Positions 30,001-39,234 of a stretch of 64,000 nucleotides of DNA are shown here, piece by piece. The DNA comes from UTCFX2 sp963788305 (GTDB lineage: Bacteria > Chloroflexota > Anaerolineae > Anaerolineales > UBA4823). The first letter of the stretch is position 1. Every line of letters begins with the position of its first letter. Below the pieces are notes generated by a model. That model made no database searches. It was given only the letters and a program-made list of their open reading frames with translations, and was not told the origin of the DNA. The DNA is taken from the NCBI GenBank assembly GCA_963788305.1, contig CAWBGK010000001.1:1-64000 (forward strand), given 5' to 3'. A program made the translations under genes and the position numbers.

Positions 30001-31230
30001 TGGAGCTCACGAGGGAAGAACGTGGGATGCTGGCTGGCGAGCAGGGTAGGGCAGTCCGTAAGGCGATGGAAATCCAGGTTGCGCTGGGCGAGATTTACGG
30101 CGCGCAGCGGATGATCCCGGTCAGCTCGGTCCAGGTCTCCGGGGTGAGCTTCGACAACCTGGGCGAAGCCGGGCTGGCTTTTCTGAACGAAATGGCTGAA
30201 GGAGGCGGGAGGGCGCGGGTCTTGACCACGTTGAATCCTGCCGGGATGGATGTGGAGAACTGGCAGGCTCTCGGGATCAGCCCGGATTTTGCCCGCGACC
30301 AGCAGCGTGTGATCGACGCCTTCCTTCGGATGGGGATCGTAGCCACCTGCACCTGCACGCCGTACCTTTCCGGGAACCTACCGCATTTTGGAGAGCACAT
30401 CGCCTGGGCAGAAAGCAGCGCGGTTTGTTTTGCCAATTCCGTGATCGGAGCGCGCACCAACCGCGAAGGGGGTCCGAGCGCGCTGGCAGCAGCGCTGACC
30501 GGACGAGCCGCCGAATACGGCTGTCATCTGGAGGAAAACCGCCGCCCTGATCTGCTCGTGAACGTGCAGGCTCGCCCGAAAGGTTCGCACGAGTTTGGGG
30601 CTCTTGGGAAGGCAGTTGGGGAGCAAATGCAGGCAGCGGGTCAGCGGAGGATCCCCTATCTCAGGGGAATTGATGGGGCTGCTCTGGAGGAATTGAAATC
30701 CTTCTGCGCCAGCCTGGCGACCTATGGAGGTGCGGCACTATTTCACATGGAAGGGATCACCCCTGAGGCCGGGCTTTTCGCACCTCCCACAGGAAGCTGT
30801 GACCATCACCCGAAACGACCTGGATCAGGCTGCAGCCAGCCTGTCCGACGCCGAATCAGAGGAAGTGGATTTCGTCAGCCTGGGCTGCCCGCATCTCACG
30901 ATTAAGGAGATTAAGCGGGTCGCCGAGCTGCTTAATGGAAAGCAGGTCCACCGAGAGTTTTGGATCACCACAGCCCGGCCGACAAAGCAGGTCGCTGACC
31001 GGATGGGGTATACCCGGGTCATCGAAGCCAGTGGGGCAAAGTTCGCGGTCGACACCTGCTGTGTGGTCGCTCCTATTCAGGGCCGGTTTTCAGCGCTTGC
31101 GACCGACAGCGCCAAGGCATGTTATTACGCAAGCTCGAAAAACCGATTCAAGCGGCGATTTCAATCCTTTGATGAGACTGTTCTGGAGGCTTTAAAGCCG
31201 CTGCCCAAAAAAGCAAGCCGAGATCGTTAG
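29997..31230 (+). CDS. Aconitase X large (catalytic) subunit, frameshifted
   Basis: About 410 residues after repair of one break near 30780. AcnX (DUF521) landmarks are MELTREERGMLAGEQG, VQVSGVSFDNLGEAGL, TTLNPAGMD, the Cys-containing ATCTCTPYLSGNLP, WAESSAVCFANSVIGARTNREGG, and in the second part VSLGCPHLTIKEI and AVDTCCVVAPI. The Cys residues in CTPYL, GCPH and DTC are the expected iron-sulfur ligands. AcnX enzymes are dehydratases: cis-3-hydroxy-L-proline dehydratase in many bacteria, phosphomevalonate dehydratase in archaea. The start overlaps the UbiD stop (ATGATGG), so the two are coupled. The two-subunit form together with UbiD favours the mevalonate role; hydroxyproline metabolism is the main alternative. 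Confidence 0.85.
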
Positions 31231-31232
31231 CG

Positions 31233-32819
31233 ATGAAACTTCAAGGACGGAAAATCTACCCGGGAATTGTCCGTGGGGAGGCCCTGGTCAGCACCCAGGC
31301 GATTTCATTTTACGGTGGGGTCGATCCGGAGAGCGGCGTGGTGGTCGAGCGCGGCCACGAGCTGGAAGGCTGGTCGATCGCCGGGAAAGTGCTGGTCTTC
31401 CCAACCGGAAAAGGCTCGACGGTTGGCTCTTATACACTTTACCGCCTGAAAGCCGAAGAGAAGGCTCCGCTTGCGATCGTCAACGCTGAGTGCGAGACGA
31501 TCACCGCGGTGGGCTGCATCATCGCCGAGATCCCTTGCGTGGATCGAGTGGATTTGACCGCCCTGCAGACTGGCCAGCTCGTCGCGGTGGACGGCGAAGC
31601 TGGCGAGGTGAGGATCCTCGAGCCGGCGAACCAGCCCCCGCCGCTTTGCGGCAGCGAGAAGGGCACCTTCACCGAGGAAACGATGCGCCGGCGGCTGCCG
31701 GGTCTGGTCGATCGGGCGCTGGCAGAGGACGGCTGGTCTGCGGAGTCGCAGCGGCGGCTGGAGGCTCTCAGTGAGGAGATGCCGGATGGGCTGATCCGAC
31801 CGATACTCGACAGAGGCGCCCCGGATGAGGCGCTCTGGAATGATTGGATGCAGCCTCACATCGGAAAGAGCTGGTTGGATGCGCCCTGGTTCCCGGCGGA
31901 GACCTATTTCTTCCGCCGGATCCTGGAAGCCAGCGGTTATTTTCAGCCTGGTCCTGACGGCGGCAGAGACCCCTTCCGGTCTCAGAAACGGGAAGGGTTA
32001 ACGGGGTGCGGCGGCGGCTTGAACCGATCTGTGAGGGGCTGCAGGCGTCCTCTGCGGGAAATCCCTGCGAGACGCTCTCCCAACTGCTGCATACCGTGAT
32101 CTGGGGCAATCAGGCCGATCTGAGCATATGGCCGGTCGGCGAGGAACAACCCGCCGATCACACCGGCGACGACCGGATCGCTCACCTGCTGGTGGACCAT
32201 GCCGCTGCGGCAGCCAAATGGATCTCCAGCCAGCCGGGCGGTCTGACGCGAGTTGATATTTCTCCTGGATAACGTCGGGCTGGAGCTTGCTTATGACCTG
32301 CTGCTGGCCGACACCCTGCTGGCACATGACCTGGCGGAGAGCATCTGCTTCCATCCTAAAATTTATCCGACCTATGTCTCGGACGTGACCGTCCCGGATT
32401 TCCACGAGATGGTCGATCACCTGCGGCTTGCGGATGAGCCGAACGTCCGGGAGATGGGACTGCGGCTGCGCAGTTATCAGTCCGAGAAGCGCATTACTTT
32501 ACAGACCGAAAACTTTTGGATCTCCCCGCTGGTGTGCTGGGAAATGGATGAGCCGGTGCGGGATGGTCTGCGGCGGTCCAGCCTGCTGATCAGCAAGGGC
32601 GATGCCAACTACCGCCGCTGGGTAGGCGACCGGCACTGGCCTTATGATGCGCCGATCGAGCCGATCCTTGCCTACCGACCAGCCCCGCTGCTGCTGCTGC
32701 GGGTGCTAAAGGCGGAGGTGGTTGCAGGGTTAAAATCGGGTCAGGCGGAAGCGATGGATCAGAAAGAACCGAGCTGGCTCTACAACGGTGCATGGGGGGT
32801 CATCCAGTTTGTCCCGTGA
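31233..32819 (+). CDS. AcnX swivel (small) subunit fused in frame to an ARMT1/DUF89 phosphatase domain, frameshifted
   Basis: Residues 1-130 are the AcnX swivel domain (DUF126), with the conserved loop VFPTGKGSTVGSYTLYRL and NAECETITAVGCIIAEIP. Without a stop, the same frame continues into an ARMT1-like protein: PPPLCGSEKGTFTEETMRRRLP, ILDRGAPDEALWNDWM and WFPAETYFFRRILEASGYF. Frame changes near 32000 and 32265 lead to HTVIWGNQADLSIW, then FLLDNVGLELAYDLLLAD and LLISKGDANYRR, the DUF89 metal and substrate motifs. ARMT1 relatives are metal-dependent phosphatases thought to remove damaged phospho-metabolites. A separate ARMT1 gene starting near the GTG at about 31609 is possible, since the usual ARMT1 start lies close to that point. 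The gene follows the AcnX large subunit by two bases. Confidence 0.78.
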
Positions 32820-32924
32820 TTTGTTATGTGTTCATAAACTCTCTACACCGCCTTCACAGTTTCTTCATAATTGACGGGTATTATTTCCAAAATTGTTCGC
32901 ATTTATTAAAGCCCTGGAGGCTTC

Positions 32925-33779
32925 ATGTTCACATTGTTTGGAAAACGCTATCGTCTTTTTCGACCCCGGACCATTTGGATACGGAAAGTCGTCCAGGCTT
33001 TCTTCTTTGCCCTGATCGCGCTGATTTCTATCAACCACAGCCTGGCAGAGACCGGAGGTGGAATTCCCTTCTTGAGCAACGCTTCGCTGCATGCCCTGTG
33101 CCCGTTCGGTGGAGTGGTGACGATCTATCAGTTTGCCACAACCGGGACGTTTGTCCAGAAAATCCATTCATCCGCCTTTATCCTGATGGTGATTGGCTTT
33201 TTCCTGGCAATCCTCTTCGGACCGGTTTTCTGCGGATGGGTTTGCCCGCTTGGCACAATCCAGGAGTGGGTCAGCCGGTTCGGCAGGAAGCATTTCAAGC
33301 GCCGTTTCAATCATTTTGTCCCCGCCAAGCTGGACAATGTGCTGCGCTACACCCGCTACCTGGTTCTGGCCTGGGTGGTCTACATGACCGCGGTCAGCGG
33401 CACGCTGATCTTTTCCCAATTCGACCCGTATTTTGCGCTTTTTAACTTCTGGAGCGGCGAGGTTGCCCTGTTTGGATTGGTGATCCTGATCATCACCCTG
33501 GTCCTCTCGTTTTTTGTCGAGCGACCGTGGTGCAAATACGCCTGCCCGTACGGCGCAGTGCTGGGTCTTTCCAACTTTTTCCGAATCTTTGGCATCCGGC
33601 GAAATGCAAGCACCTGCAAAGCCGACGGCGCCTGCTCGATCATGTGCCCGATGAACATCCCTGTAGACAGCAAGCTGGTGGTGCATGACCACCAGTGCAT
33701 CTCCTGCCTGGAATGCACTTCCGAGGCGATTTGTCCAGTCGCCGGAACGGTATCGTTTTCAACTCGAGGTGCGAAATGA
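32925..33779 (+). CDS. Polyferredoxin membrane protein (NapH/NosR-like 4Fe-4S)
   Basis: 284 residues, intact, with GGAGG six bases before the ATG. Four or five membrane helices carry the Cys motifs LCPFGG, CGWVCPLGT and CKYACPYGA of the Fer4_5 family, followed by a soluble ferredoxin part with CKADGACSIMCPMNIPV and CISCLECTSEAICP. Such proteins pass electrons across or along the membrane to or from an unknown partner, often in quinone or flavin reduction systems. The next gene starts inside its stop codon (ATGA at 33776), so its product is probably a direct partner. It does not look like a NosR (no FMN domain). Confidence 0.9.
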   Translation: MFTLFGKRYRLFRPRTIWIRKVVQAFFFALIALISINHSLAETGGGIPFLSNASLHALCPFGGVVTIYQFATTGTFVQKIHSSAFILMVIGFFLAILFGPVFCGWVCPLGTIQEWVSRFGRKHFKRRFNHFVPAKLDNVLRYTRYLVLAWVVYMTAVSGTLIFSQFDPYFALFNFWSGEVALFGLVILIITLVLSFFVERPWCKYACPYGAVLGLSNFFRIFGIRRNASTCKADGACSIMCPMNIPVDSKLVVHDHQCISCLECTSEAICPVAGTVSFSTRGAK

Positions 33780-34546
33780 CGCTTTATTCAAAAACGCTAG
33801 CAGTAATCATCGTCCTGATCCTGTTCGGTGGGATTCTTTTTAGCACAGCGATGGGGTGGTGGCAGACCGAATCAAGCAAGGTGGCAGCAGCTTTTGAAGA
33901 AGGTGAGTTTGCCGGTCAGTCCAATCCGGCTGATATCCGCGGCTCCTATACCTTTGGGGATGTGGAGAAGAATTTCTCGGTTCCGACTGAAGTCCTGGCC
34001 CAGGCTTTCGGCGTGCAGGATCAAAATCCCGCAGCGTTTACAATCAAAAACCTGGAAGACCTTTATGCGGGAAGCGAGACAGAGATAGGCACGTCATCCG
34101 TGCGGTTGTTCGTCGCTTTCTATACCGGGCTGCCTTTTGACCTGGCTGGCGAGATTTACCTGCCAGAAGGGGCTGAGGAGGCGCTTGCCGGCCGCGAGCT
34201 GAGCCCGGAGAGGAAGTCGTACCTGGAGAGCCACCTCGTCCCTGGCTCGGATGCGGCTGCGCCGCCGGCAGAGGTCACTCAAGTTCCGGAAGCGGAAGCT
34301 ACCAGTGGTCCTGAAGCGACTGCGGCAGCCGATTCGGAAGAGCGGTTCGTTAAGGGAAAGACGACTTTCGGCGAGCTCCTGGGTTGGGGTGTGTCGAAAG
34401 AGGCCGTCGAGGCCATCCTGGGGATGCCGATTGGCGATCCAGGCTTAAAGATTAAAGACTTCTGCAGCGCCAATGGGCTGGATTTCGAGACGATCAAATC
34501 CGCTCTGCAAGCCGAAGTGGACCAGAGCTCAATAATTCTCTACTGA
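33776..34546 (+). CDS. Membrane-anchored partner of the polyferredoxin, with two related helical domains
   Basis: 256 residues, family not known to me. An N-terminal membrane anchor (TLAVIIVLILFGGILFSTAM) is followed by domain A (SYTFGDVEKNFSVPTEVLAQAFGV, about residues 55-100), an Ala/Pro/Thr-rich linker and domain B (KTTFGELLGWGVSKEAVEAILGM, about 200-255). The two domains share the pattern TFG-(D/E)-(V/L)...VS/P-(T/K)-E-(V/A)-(L/V)-(A/E)...(F/L)G. The ATG overlaps the polyferredoxin stop, so the two are translated together. I infer an extracytoplasmic partner that binds or senses the iron-sulfur protein. Its end overlaps the convergent aldo-keto reductase by seven bases. Confidence 0.7.
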   Translation: MTLYSKTLAVIIVLILFGGILFSTAMGWWQTESSKVAAAFEEGEFAGQSNPADIRGSYTFGDVEKNFSVPTEVLAQAFGVQDQNPAAFTIKNLEDLYAGSETEIGTSSVRLFVAFYTGLPFDLAGEIYLPEGAEEALAGRELSPERKSYLESHLVPGSDAAAPPAEVTQVPEAEATSGPEATAAADSEERFVKGKTTFGELLGWGVSKEAVEAILGMPIGDPGLKIKDFCSANGLDFETIKSALQAEVDQSSIILY

Positions 34547-35511
34547 GACCAGTGCTTCGGGGTGCGGTCCCAGCGGTGTGGTCTTAATGCCCGGTGCAGG
34601 TCTTCTGGAAGCGGGCCGAGGTCGCTGGCGCGGATGTTCTCGCGCACATGGCGCTCCTTGCGCATCCCGGGGATGATCGTACTGACGGCCGGCTCGTTCA
34701 GGATGAAGCGCAGCGCCAGCTCGGGCATATCCATCTTGGGTGGGATGAGCGGTCGCAGCGCTTCGGCATGCGTGACGCTGGATTTCAGGTTCTCGGGCAC
34801 AAAGTAGGTGTTGCGCCAGTCTCCTTCCGGCCACTTGCTGTCGAGGGTGAGTCTGCCGGTGAGTGTGCCTTCGTCAAATGGGACGCGGGCGATCACCGCG
34901 ACGTCCATCTCAGTGCAGGCAGGGAAGAGCTCGTCTTCTGGATTCTGGTCGAAGATGTTGTAGATCACCTGGACGGCGTCGATCAGCCCGCTGCGCACCG
35001 CCTTCACCCCGTTCCACGGCTCCCAGCGGTTGATGCTGATCCCGACCGCGTGGACCAAACCCTGACCGCGCAGCTCGTCGATCTTCTTCACCCAGCGGTT
35101 ATCTTCAACCCAGGAATCCTCCCAGGTATGGAACTGGATCAGATCGATCGATGCCAGCCCGGTGTTCTCCAGACTCCTGTGCATGTATTCCTCGATATAG
35201 TCTGGCGGGTAGCAGTCGTCCAGCGTGAAACTGCGCTGGCTGGGCCAGGCGCGGTTCTTTGGGGGGATTTTACTGGCGGTGTAGAGCTTCCTGGTCGGGT
35301 TTGCCCGTACGACCTGGCCAAGCAAGTTTTCACTGTGCCCGTTCCCATAGGCCCAGGCGGTATCAAAGAAGCTGCAGCCCAAGTCCACAGACAGCTGCAG
35401 CGAGGCCAGCGACTCGGCGTCGTCGGATCCCTTCCAACCGGCCATCCCCCACATGCCGTAGCCGATCTCGCTCACCATCCAACCGGTTCGTCCAAAACGT
35501 CGATAACGCAT
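34540..35511 (-). CDS. Aldo-keto reductase family oxidoreductase
   Basis: 323 residues, intact, with AGGAGG before the ATG. The (beta/alpha)8 fold shows the catalytic Asp and Tyr in FFDTAWAYGNGHSE, the Lys in TASKIPPKN, and the His in DLIQFHTWED. The NADPH-binding end is VSTIIPGMRKERHVREN. It resembles the subgroup of bacterial AKRs without ferredoxin domains. Substrate unknown. It is convergent with the previous gene, overlapping it by seven bases. Confidence 0.9.
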   Translation of the reverse strand: MRYRRFGRTGWMVSEIGYGMWGMAGWKGSDDAESLASLQLSVDLGCSFFDTAWAYGNGHSENLLGQVVRANPTRKLYTASKIPPKNRAWPSQRSFTLDDCYPPDYIEEYMHRSLENTGLASIDLIQFHTWEDSWVEDNRWVKKIDELRGQGLVHAVGISINRWEPWNGVKAVRSGLIDAVQVIYNIFDQNPEDELFPACTEMDVAVIARVPFDEGTLTGRLTLDSKWPEGDWRNTYFVPENLKSSVTHAEALRPLIPPKMDMPELALRFILNEPAVSTIIPGMRKERHVRENIRASDLGPLPEDLHRALRPHRWDRTPKHWSQ

Positions 35512-35538
35512 CTTACCCTCCTGATATGACCTGATAAC

Positions 35539-36546
35539 CTACTGCATCGCTTTATAGCCGTACAGGTCGTCGAACAGCACCTTGATCCCACCCTGCGGCG
35601 CATCGCTCCAACCCATCACGCCGAACAGCATGATTGAGTCCTGAACGGGCATATTGACCGGCAGCTCATAGACCAGGGCGTCGTTGATATAGACGCTGAT
35701 CATGCCCGGGGTGCAGTCAACCGCGTAGCGCTGCGCTCCCTGTGATTTCGGGAAATCAAGCCTCTCCGTCAGATCGGTCCATTCCTGATTTTCGACTTTA
35801 CCGATAAAAAAGTTGTTGCTTTCCAGGTCGAAGTAGATGTAGTGGTGATTGTCAAAATCCTGCCAATAACAGGCCATGCCGAAAGCGCCGTTCGATGCGC
35901 CGGAGACGACTTCAGCCGAGAACTCCATGTGGGTCTGCGCATCCAGGGGTGTGAAGACCATCTGGCGATAGTCCGGGACATTCACCTGGATGAAATACCT
36001 GCCGTCTTCGTATCCCGTCCCGGAGTTCGCGTCCATTTCTTCGTTCCAACCTAAAGATTTCGATGAAAAGTCATCGAAAAAGCTGGTATCGCTCAGCTCC
36101 TGGCGGCCTGTGACCGCGGGCTGTGTCGGGGTCGAGATGATGGGCGGTATTGGTGTCGATGTCGGCGGTCGTTTCGTCGGAGTCTCTGTGGGATTTTCGA
36201 ACACAGCAAGCGGGGAATCGGAATCGCCGCCAAATACAGCCTTGCCGACCGCATATGCCCCGCCAAGGACGCAGCAAGCCGCGACGACCAATCCTGCCGC
36301 GATCAAAATCAGACTGCGGTTCGATTTCTTCGGGGCGAGCTCGGAGGCATAGCCGATCCCGGGATCGTAACCGGGAAACGCGGATGCCTGGGGGTAATCC
36401 ATTTTTTCAGTCGGCGGGATTGCCGCTTGCATCGCAGGGGACGGCGGCCAGGCGTCGGCTTTGATGGGGTACCCGCACTCGGGGCAGAAACGAACATCTG
36501 CCTGAATCTGCGATCCGCAATTCCCGCAGTATGACTCGTCGCTCAT
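35539..36546 (-). CDS. Zinc-ribbon membrane protein with extracellular jelly-roll-like domain
   Basis: About 335 residues. A double-Cys zinc ribbon (YCGNCGSQ ... RFCPECGYP) lies at the N-terminus in the cytosol. A Pro-rich linker follows, then one membrane helix (LILIAAGLVVAACCVLGGAYAV), a Thr/Pro linker and an all-beta domain (FFDDFSSKSLGW ... AFGMACYWQDFDNHHYIYFDL ... ISVYINDALVYELP) resembling concanavalin-like 3-keto-disaccharide-hydrolase folds. No catalytic residues can be assigned; it may bind a polysaccharide or serve as a sensor. I chose the ATG at 36546 because GGAG lies about nine bases upstream; the ATG at 36570 has none. Confidence 0.75.
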   Translation of the reverse strand: MSDESYCGNCGSQIQADVRFCPECGYPIKADAWPPSPAMQAAIPPTEKMDYPQASAFPGYDPGIGYASELAPKKSNRSLILIAAGLVVAACCVLGGAYAVGKAVFGGDSDSPLAVFENPTETPTKRPPTSTPIPPIISTPTQPAVTGRQELSDTSFFDDFSSKSLGWNEEMDANSGTGYEDGRYFIQVNVPDYRQMVFTPLDAQTHMEFSAEVVSGASNGAFGMACYWQDFDNHHYIYFDLESNNFFIGKVENQEWTDLTERLDFPKSQGAQRYAVDCTPGMISVYINDALVYELPVNMPVQDSIMLFGVMGWSDAPQGGIKVLFDDLYGYKAMQ

Positions 36547-36941
36547 TTCAGGATCTCCTTGTTTGGACATGATTCGATTGTGCGCAGCCCTGACTTTATT
36601 GCGTTCGACATTTCATGAGCCTGGAACAAGACCTCGTGCACAAAAGCGAAAGAGATTCAGGCTTGTGATTGAACAATTTTACTCAATTTTCCTTATGCTG
36701 GGCTTTCAATTATTCGAGGATATCTGGTTGGCGTTGCATTGTAATGGTGAACAATCAATTAATATGAATTCGGCTCGGGATATAATTAGCTCTAATCGAA
36801 GCTGTGGTGTACCAGGTAAACAGCCGCAGTCCACATCCGATGGAGCTCATAAGGAGGCTCGCTTTCAATCGCTGAGCTGAACAGTTTGATCGATGATCTG
36901 GAGATGCGCCCGACGCTGGCGCTTGTGAATGGGTAGAGACG
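36547..36941. other. Spacer with a possible gene tail
   Basis: No complete gene is supported. A short open stretch ending at 36936 reads ...ELNSLIDDLEMRPTLALVNG with an AAGGAGG at 36851, but no start codon follows it at a good distance. It could be the tail of a broken gene or a small protein, and it ends five bases before the plsC start. A TATAAT at 36781 has no convincing -35 box. Confidence 0.35.
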
Positions 36942-37610
36942 ATGGGTTATCAGCTTGCACGCTGGTTGATTAATATCTTCATCATCCTGACCTCACGAGT
37001 GGATGTGGAGGGGCTCGAGCATATGGACGGGCTGCAGAGCTTCGTGCTTGCCTCCAACCATATCGGACGATTGGATGCGATCCTGGTTTACCGTTTCGTA
37101 GACCGAAGGGATCTGATCATGCTGGTTGCTGAGAAATATCGAGAAAACACCCTGGCGCGCTGGTTCGCGACCAAGCTGGATGCGATCTTTGTAGACCGCT
37201 TCAACGCTGACTTCACCGTCCTACGCAAGGTGCTCCAGAGATTGAAGAAAGGCGGCGTCCTGGTGCTCGCGCCGGAGGGGACGCGCAGCCCTACAGCTTC
37301 CCTGCAAAAAGGCTGGCCCGGGGTGAGCTATCTGGCGGTCAAGGCGGGCGTGCCGGTCCTGCCGGTCGGGATAACGGGTTCGGAGGACAAGGTGTTTTTC
37401 AGCAACCTGAGGCGGCTGCGCCGGACGAAGGTAGCCATCCGGGTTGGGGAGCCGTTTATGCTTCCATCGCACCAGGATCGTGACCGCGAGGCGGGATACC
37501 AGCAGAACACCGACGAGATCATGTGCCGAATAGCCGCGCTGCTGCCCCTCGCCTACCGCGGGATTTACACAGACCACCCGCGATTGAATGAGCTGCTGGC
37601 AGATGCTTAG
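36942..37610 (+). CDS. 1-acyl-sn-glycerol-3-phosphate acyltransferase (PlsC family)
   Basis: 222 residues, intact. The acyltransferase box I is NHIGRLD (NHxxxxD type) near residue 40, followed by FVDRFNAD, the Gly-rich VLVLAPEGTRSP (box III) and PVLPVGITGSED. PlsC proteins add the second acyl chain in phospholipid synthesis at the membrane; an N-terminal hydrophobic segment (ARWLINIFIILTS) fits that location. Close relatives act on other lipids, so the substrate is not certain. The stop overlaps the convergent MFS gene stop in TTAG. Confidence 0.88.
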   Translation: MGYQLARWLINIFIILTSRVDVEGLEHMDGLQSFVLASNHIGRLDAILVYRFVDRRDLIMLVAEKYRENTLARWFATKLDAIFVDRFNADFTVLRKVLQRLKKGGVLVLAPEGTRSPTASLQKGWPGVSYLAVKAGVPVLPVGITGSEDKVFFSNLRRLRRTKVAIRVGEPFMLPSHQDRDREAGYQQNTDEIMCRIAALLPLAYRGIYTDHPRLNELLADA

Positions 37611-38900
37611 CCAGCCTGGGAGCGCTCCAGCTCTGCTCGACGGGCAAGCTGGTTTCTGAGCGTATGGATATCACGCGGGACAAGCCAGGCTACCAGCGCG
37701 AAAAAGATCCCGCAGAGGATCCAGGTCGATGTGCAAATCAACAAGAAAGCGCTTTTGAGCGAGGTCTGGTCGGCGATCAGTCCGGCGATTCCGGGCGCCA
37801 GAGCGGCTCCGGAGGAATTCGATCAGATATTGGATCGAGAGAGCCGAGCTGCGCACTTCCGGCAGGGTGATGTCGTATACCGTCGAGATCATATTTGGAG
37901 CGGAGAAGGGGATGAACAGGGCGGTAAGCGCAAGCATCACCATGAACAAGCCCACGTTTTCGTTTGGGATGTTCAGGGTGATCGTCAGCAGTAACGCTCC
38001 GGTCAGGATGCCAACCATCGCTACCAAAGCCCTACCGCGCGGCGTACGTTTGAAGAAATAGTCTCCTAATGCCCCGCCCAGAGGGTACCCCAGGGCAAGG
38101 ACCAATATCGCGACCACCATCGTCAGAAACACTGCATTTTGGTCATAACCGCGCTCGGTCTCCAGGTAATTAAAGAACCAATAAGTAATTACATTCCAGG
38201 GGAAGACCCCGAAAAAGCCCTGGATAAACAGGATCCGCAGGGTTGGTTTTCGAAAAAGGTCGCGCGCAGTCTTCCATTCAAACCGATAGGTGCTGGTATG
38301 CTCCAGGCCGATGAGCTCGGGTTCGCTCCCGCCGCGTGCAGGCTCGCGCACGCCGAAAAAGATCACGAAGGCGAGCACGATCCCCATCCCGCCGGTGAAA
38401 TAGAAAACGCCTCGCCAGCCGATTGCCCCACCCAGGAAGAGACCCAAGATCATCCCTAACAAATAGCCAATCGGCATAGAAAGCTCAAGCAATCCGTAAA
38501 TCTTGCCTCTTATGCCCGGCATAAAATAGTCGGAGATGATGCTGTACACACCCGGGTAGCTGGAATCGTCGATTCCGGTCGTTGCCCGGGTGGCAATGAA
38601 CACCGGGTAAGTAGGAGCAACTGCGCTGAGCCAGGTGGTCGAACCCCAGATGAGAGAGGCCAATGCAAGCAGCCGTGCGCGGGAGTAGCGGTCGAAGAGA
38701 TAACCCCAAAGGGGGAAAAAGAACCCTGCGACGATCAAAGATCCAGTTGTGATGAACCCCATCTGGGCGCGGTTGATCCCAAATTCTTTCATGATCGGCG
38801 TGGTTAAAGGGCCAATCAGCAGCTTGTCGCTTTGATGCAGCAGCATGAACAGGAAAAAGACTGTAACGACAAACCAACGATATCGAGATTCGGTTTTCAT
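37607..38900 (-). CDS. MFS transporter, frameshifted near the C-terminus
   Basis: About 430 residues with 12 membrane helices. The start at 38900 follows GGAGAAGG. Motif A is visible in LFDRYSRARLLALASL, and family landmarks include ITTGSLIVAGFFFPLWGYLFDR and ATTGIDDSSYPGVYSIISDYF. A break near 37815 cuts helix 11; the other frame restores GAALAPGIAGLIADQTSL and LLICTSTWILCGIFFALVAWLV, ending SQAG at 37607. The pattern recalls the organic-anion and sugar-phosphate type MFS groups, but the substrate cannot be read. Confidence 0.85.
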
Positions 38901-39234
38901 GGCCTTCTCCAGCGATCGAGCCCATCTTGATTCACCTGGAAAACCCGAGGATAAATTCTCGGATACCGGGTTGGCTGACCTTTTTCAGAATAACCGATTG
39001 AGGATGTGCCTGGCTAGTGACGAAAGGCCTGATTTCAAGCGAAGTACTTAATGAAATTCTCATGATATAATTCGACCGGTTTGATTAAAATCAATACTTG
39101 TTTCTGCTCTGACAGGGAAACGGCCGTTTTCTCAGAATGAGCAGAAAGAGCAGAGTGATTTTTTCTGAGAGCCCGCATTTCGTGACAAACCAGAATTCTG
39201 CCTTCAATAACCAGGATCCAGTGGAGGTGTGCAT
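38901..39234. other. Intergenic leader region of the STAS gene
   Basis: No coding frame is supported. The stretch holds the start region of the MFS gene on the minus strand, and further on it carries overlapping inverted repeats at 39101-39169 described separately. Confidence 0.45.
39101..39169 (+). promoter_or_regulatory. Overlapping inverted repeats upstream of the STAS gene
   Basis: Hairpin A: tttctgctc (39101-39109) pairs with gagcagaaa (39139-39147) and encloses a 12-bp palindrome aaacggccgttt (39118-39129). Hairpin B: ctcagaa (39131-39137) pairs with ttctgag (39163-39169). The B arms lie inside and outside A, so the two would form a pseudoknot or alternate. The site ends 65 bp before the start and may be an operator or an attenuator. 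Confidence 0.35.

Noticed and set aside
36563..36880. 106-residue plus-strand frame upstream of plsC
   Set aside because: It overlaps the start of the zinc-ribbon gene, has no ribosome site and no protein-like pattern.
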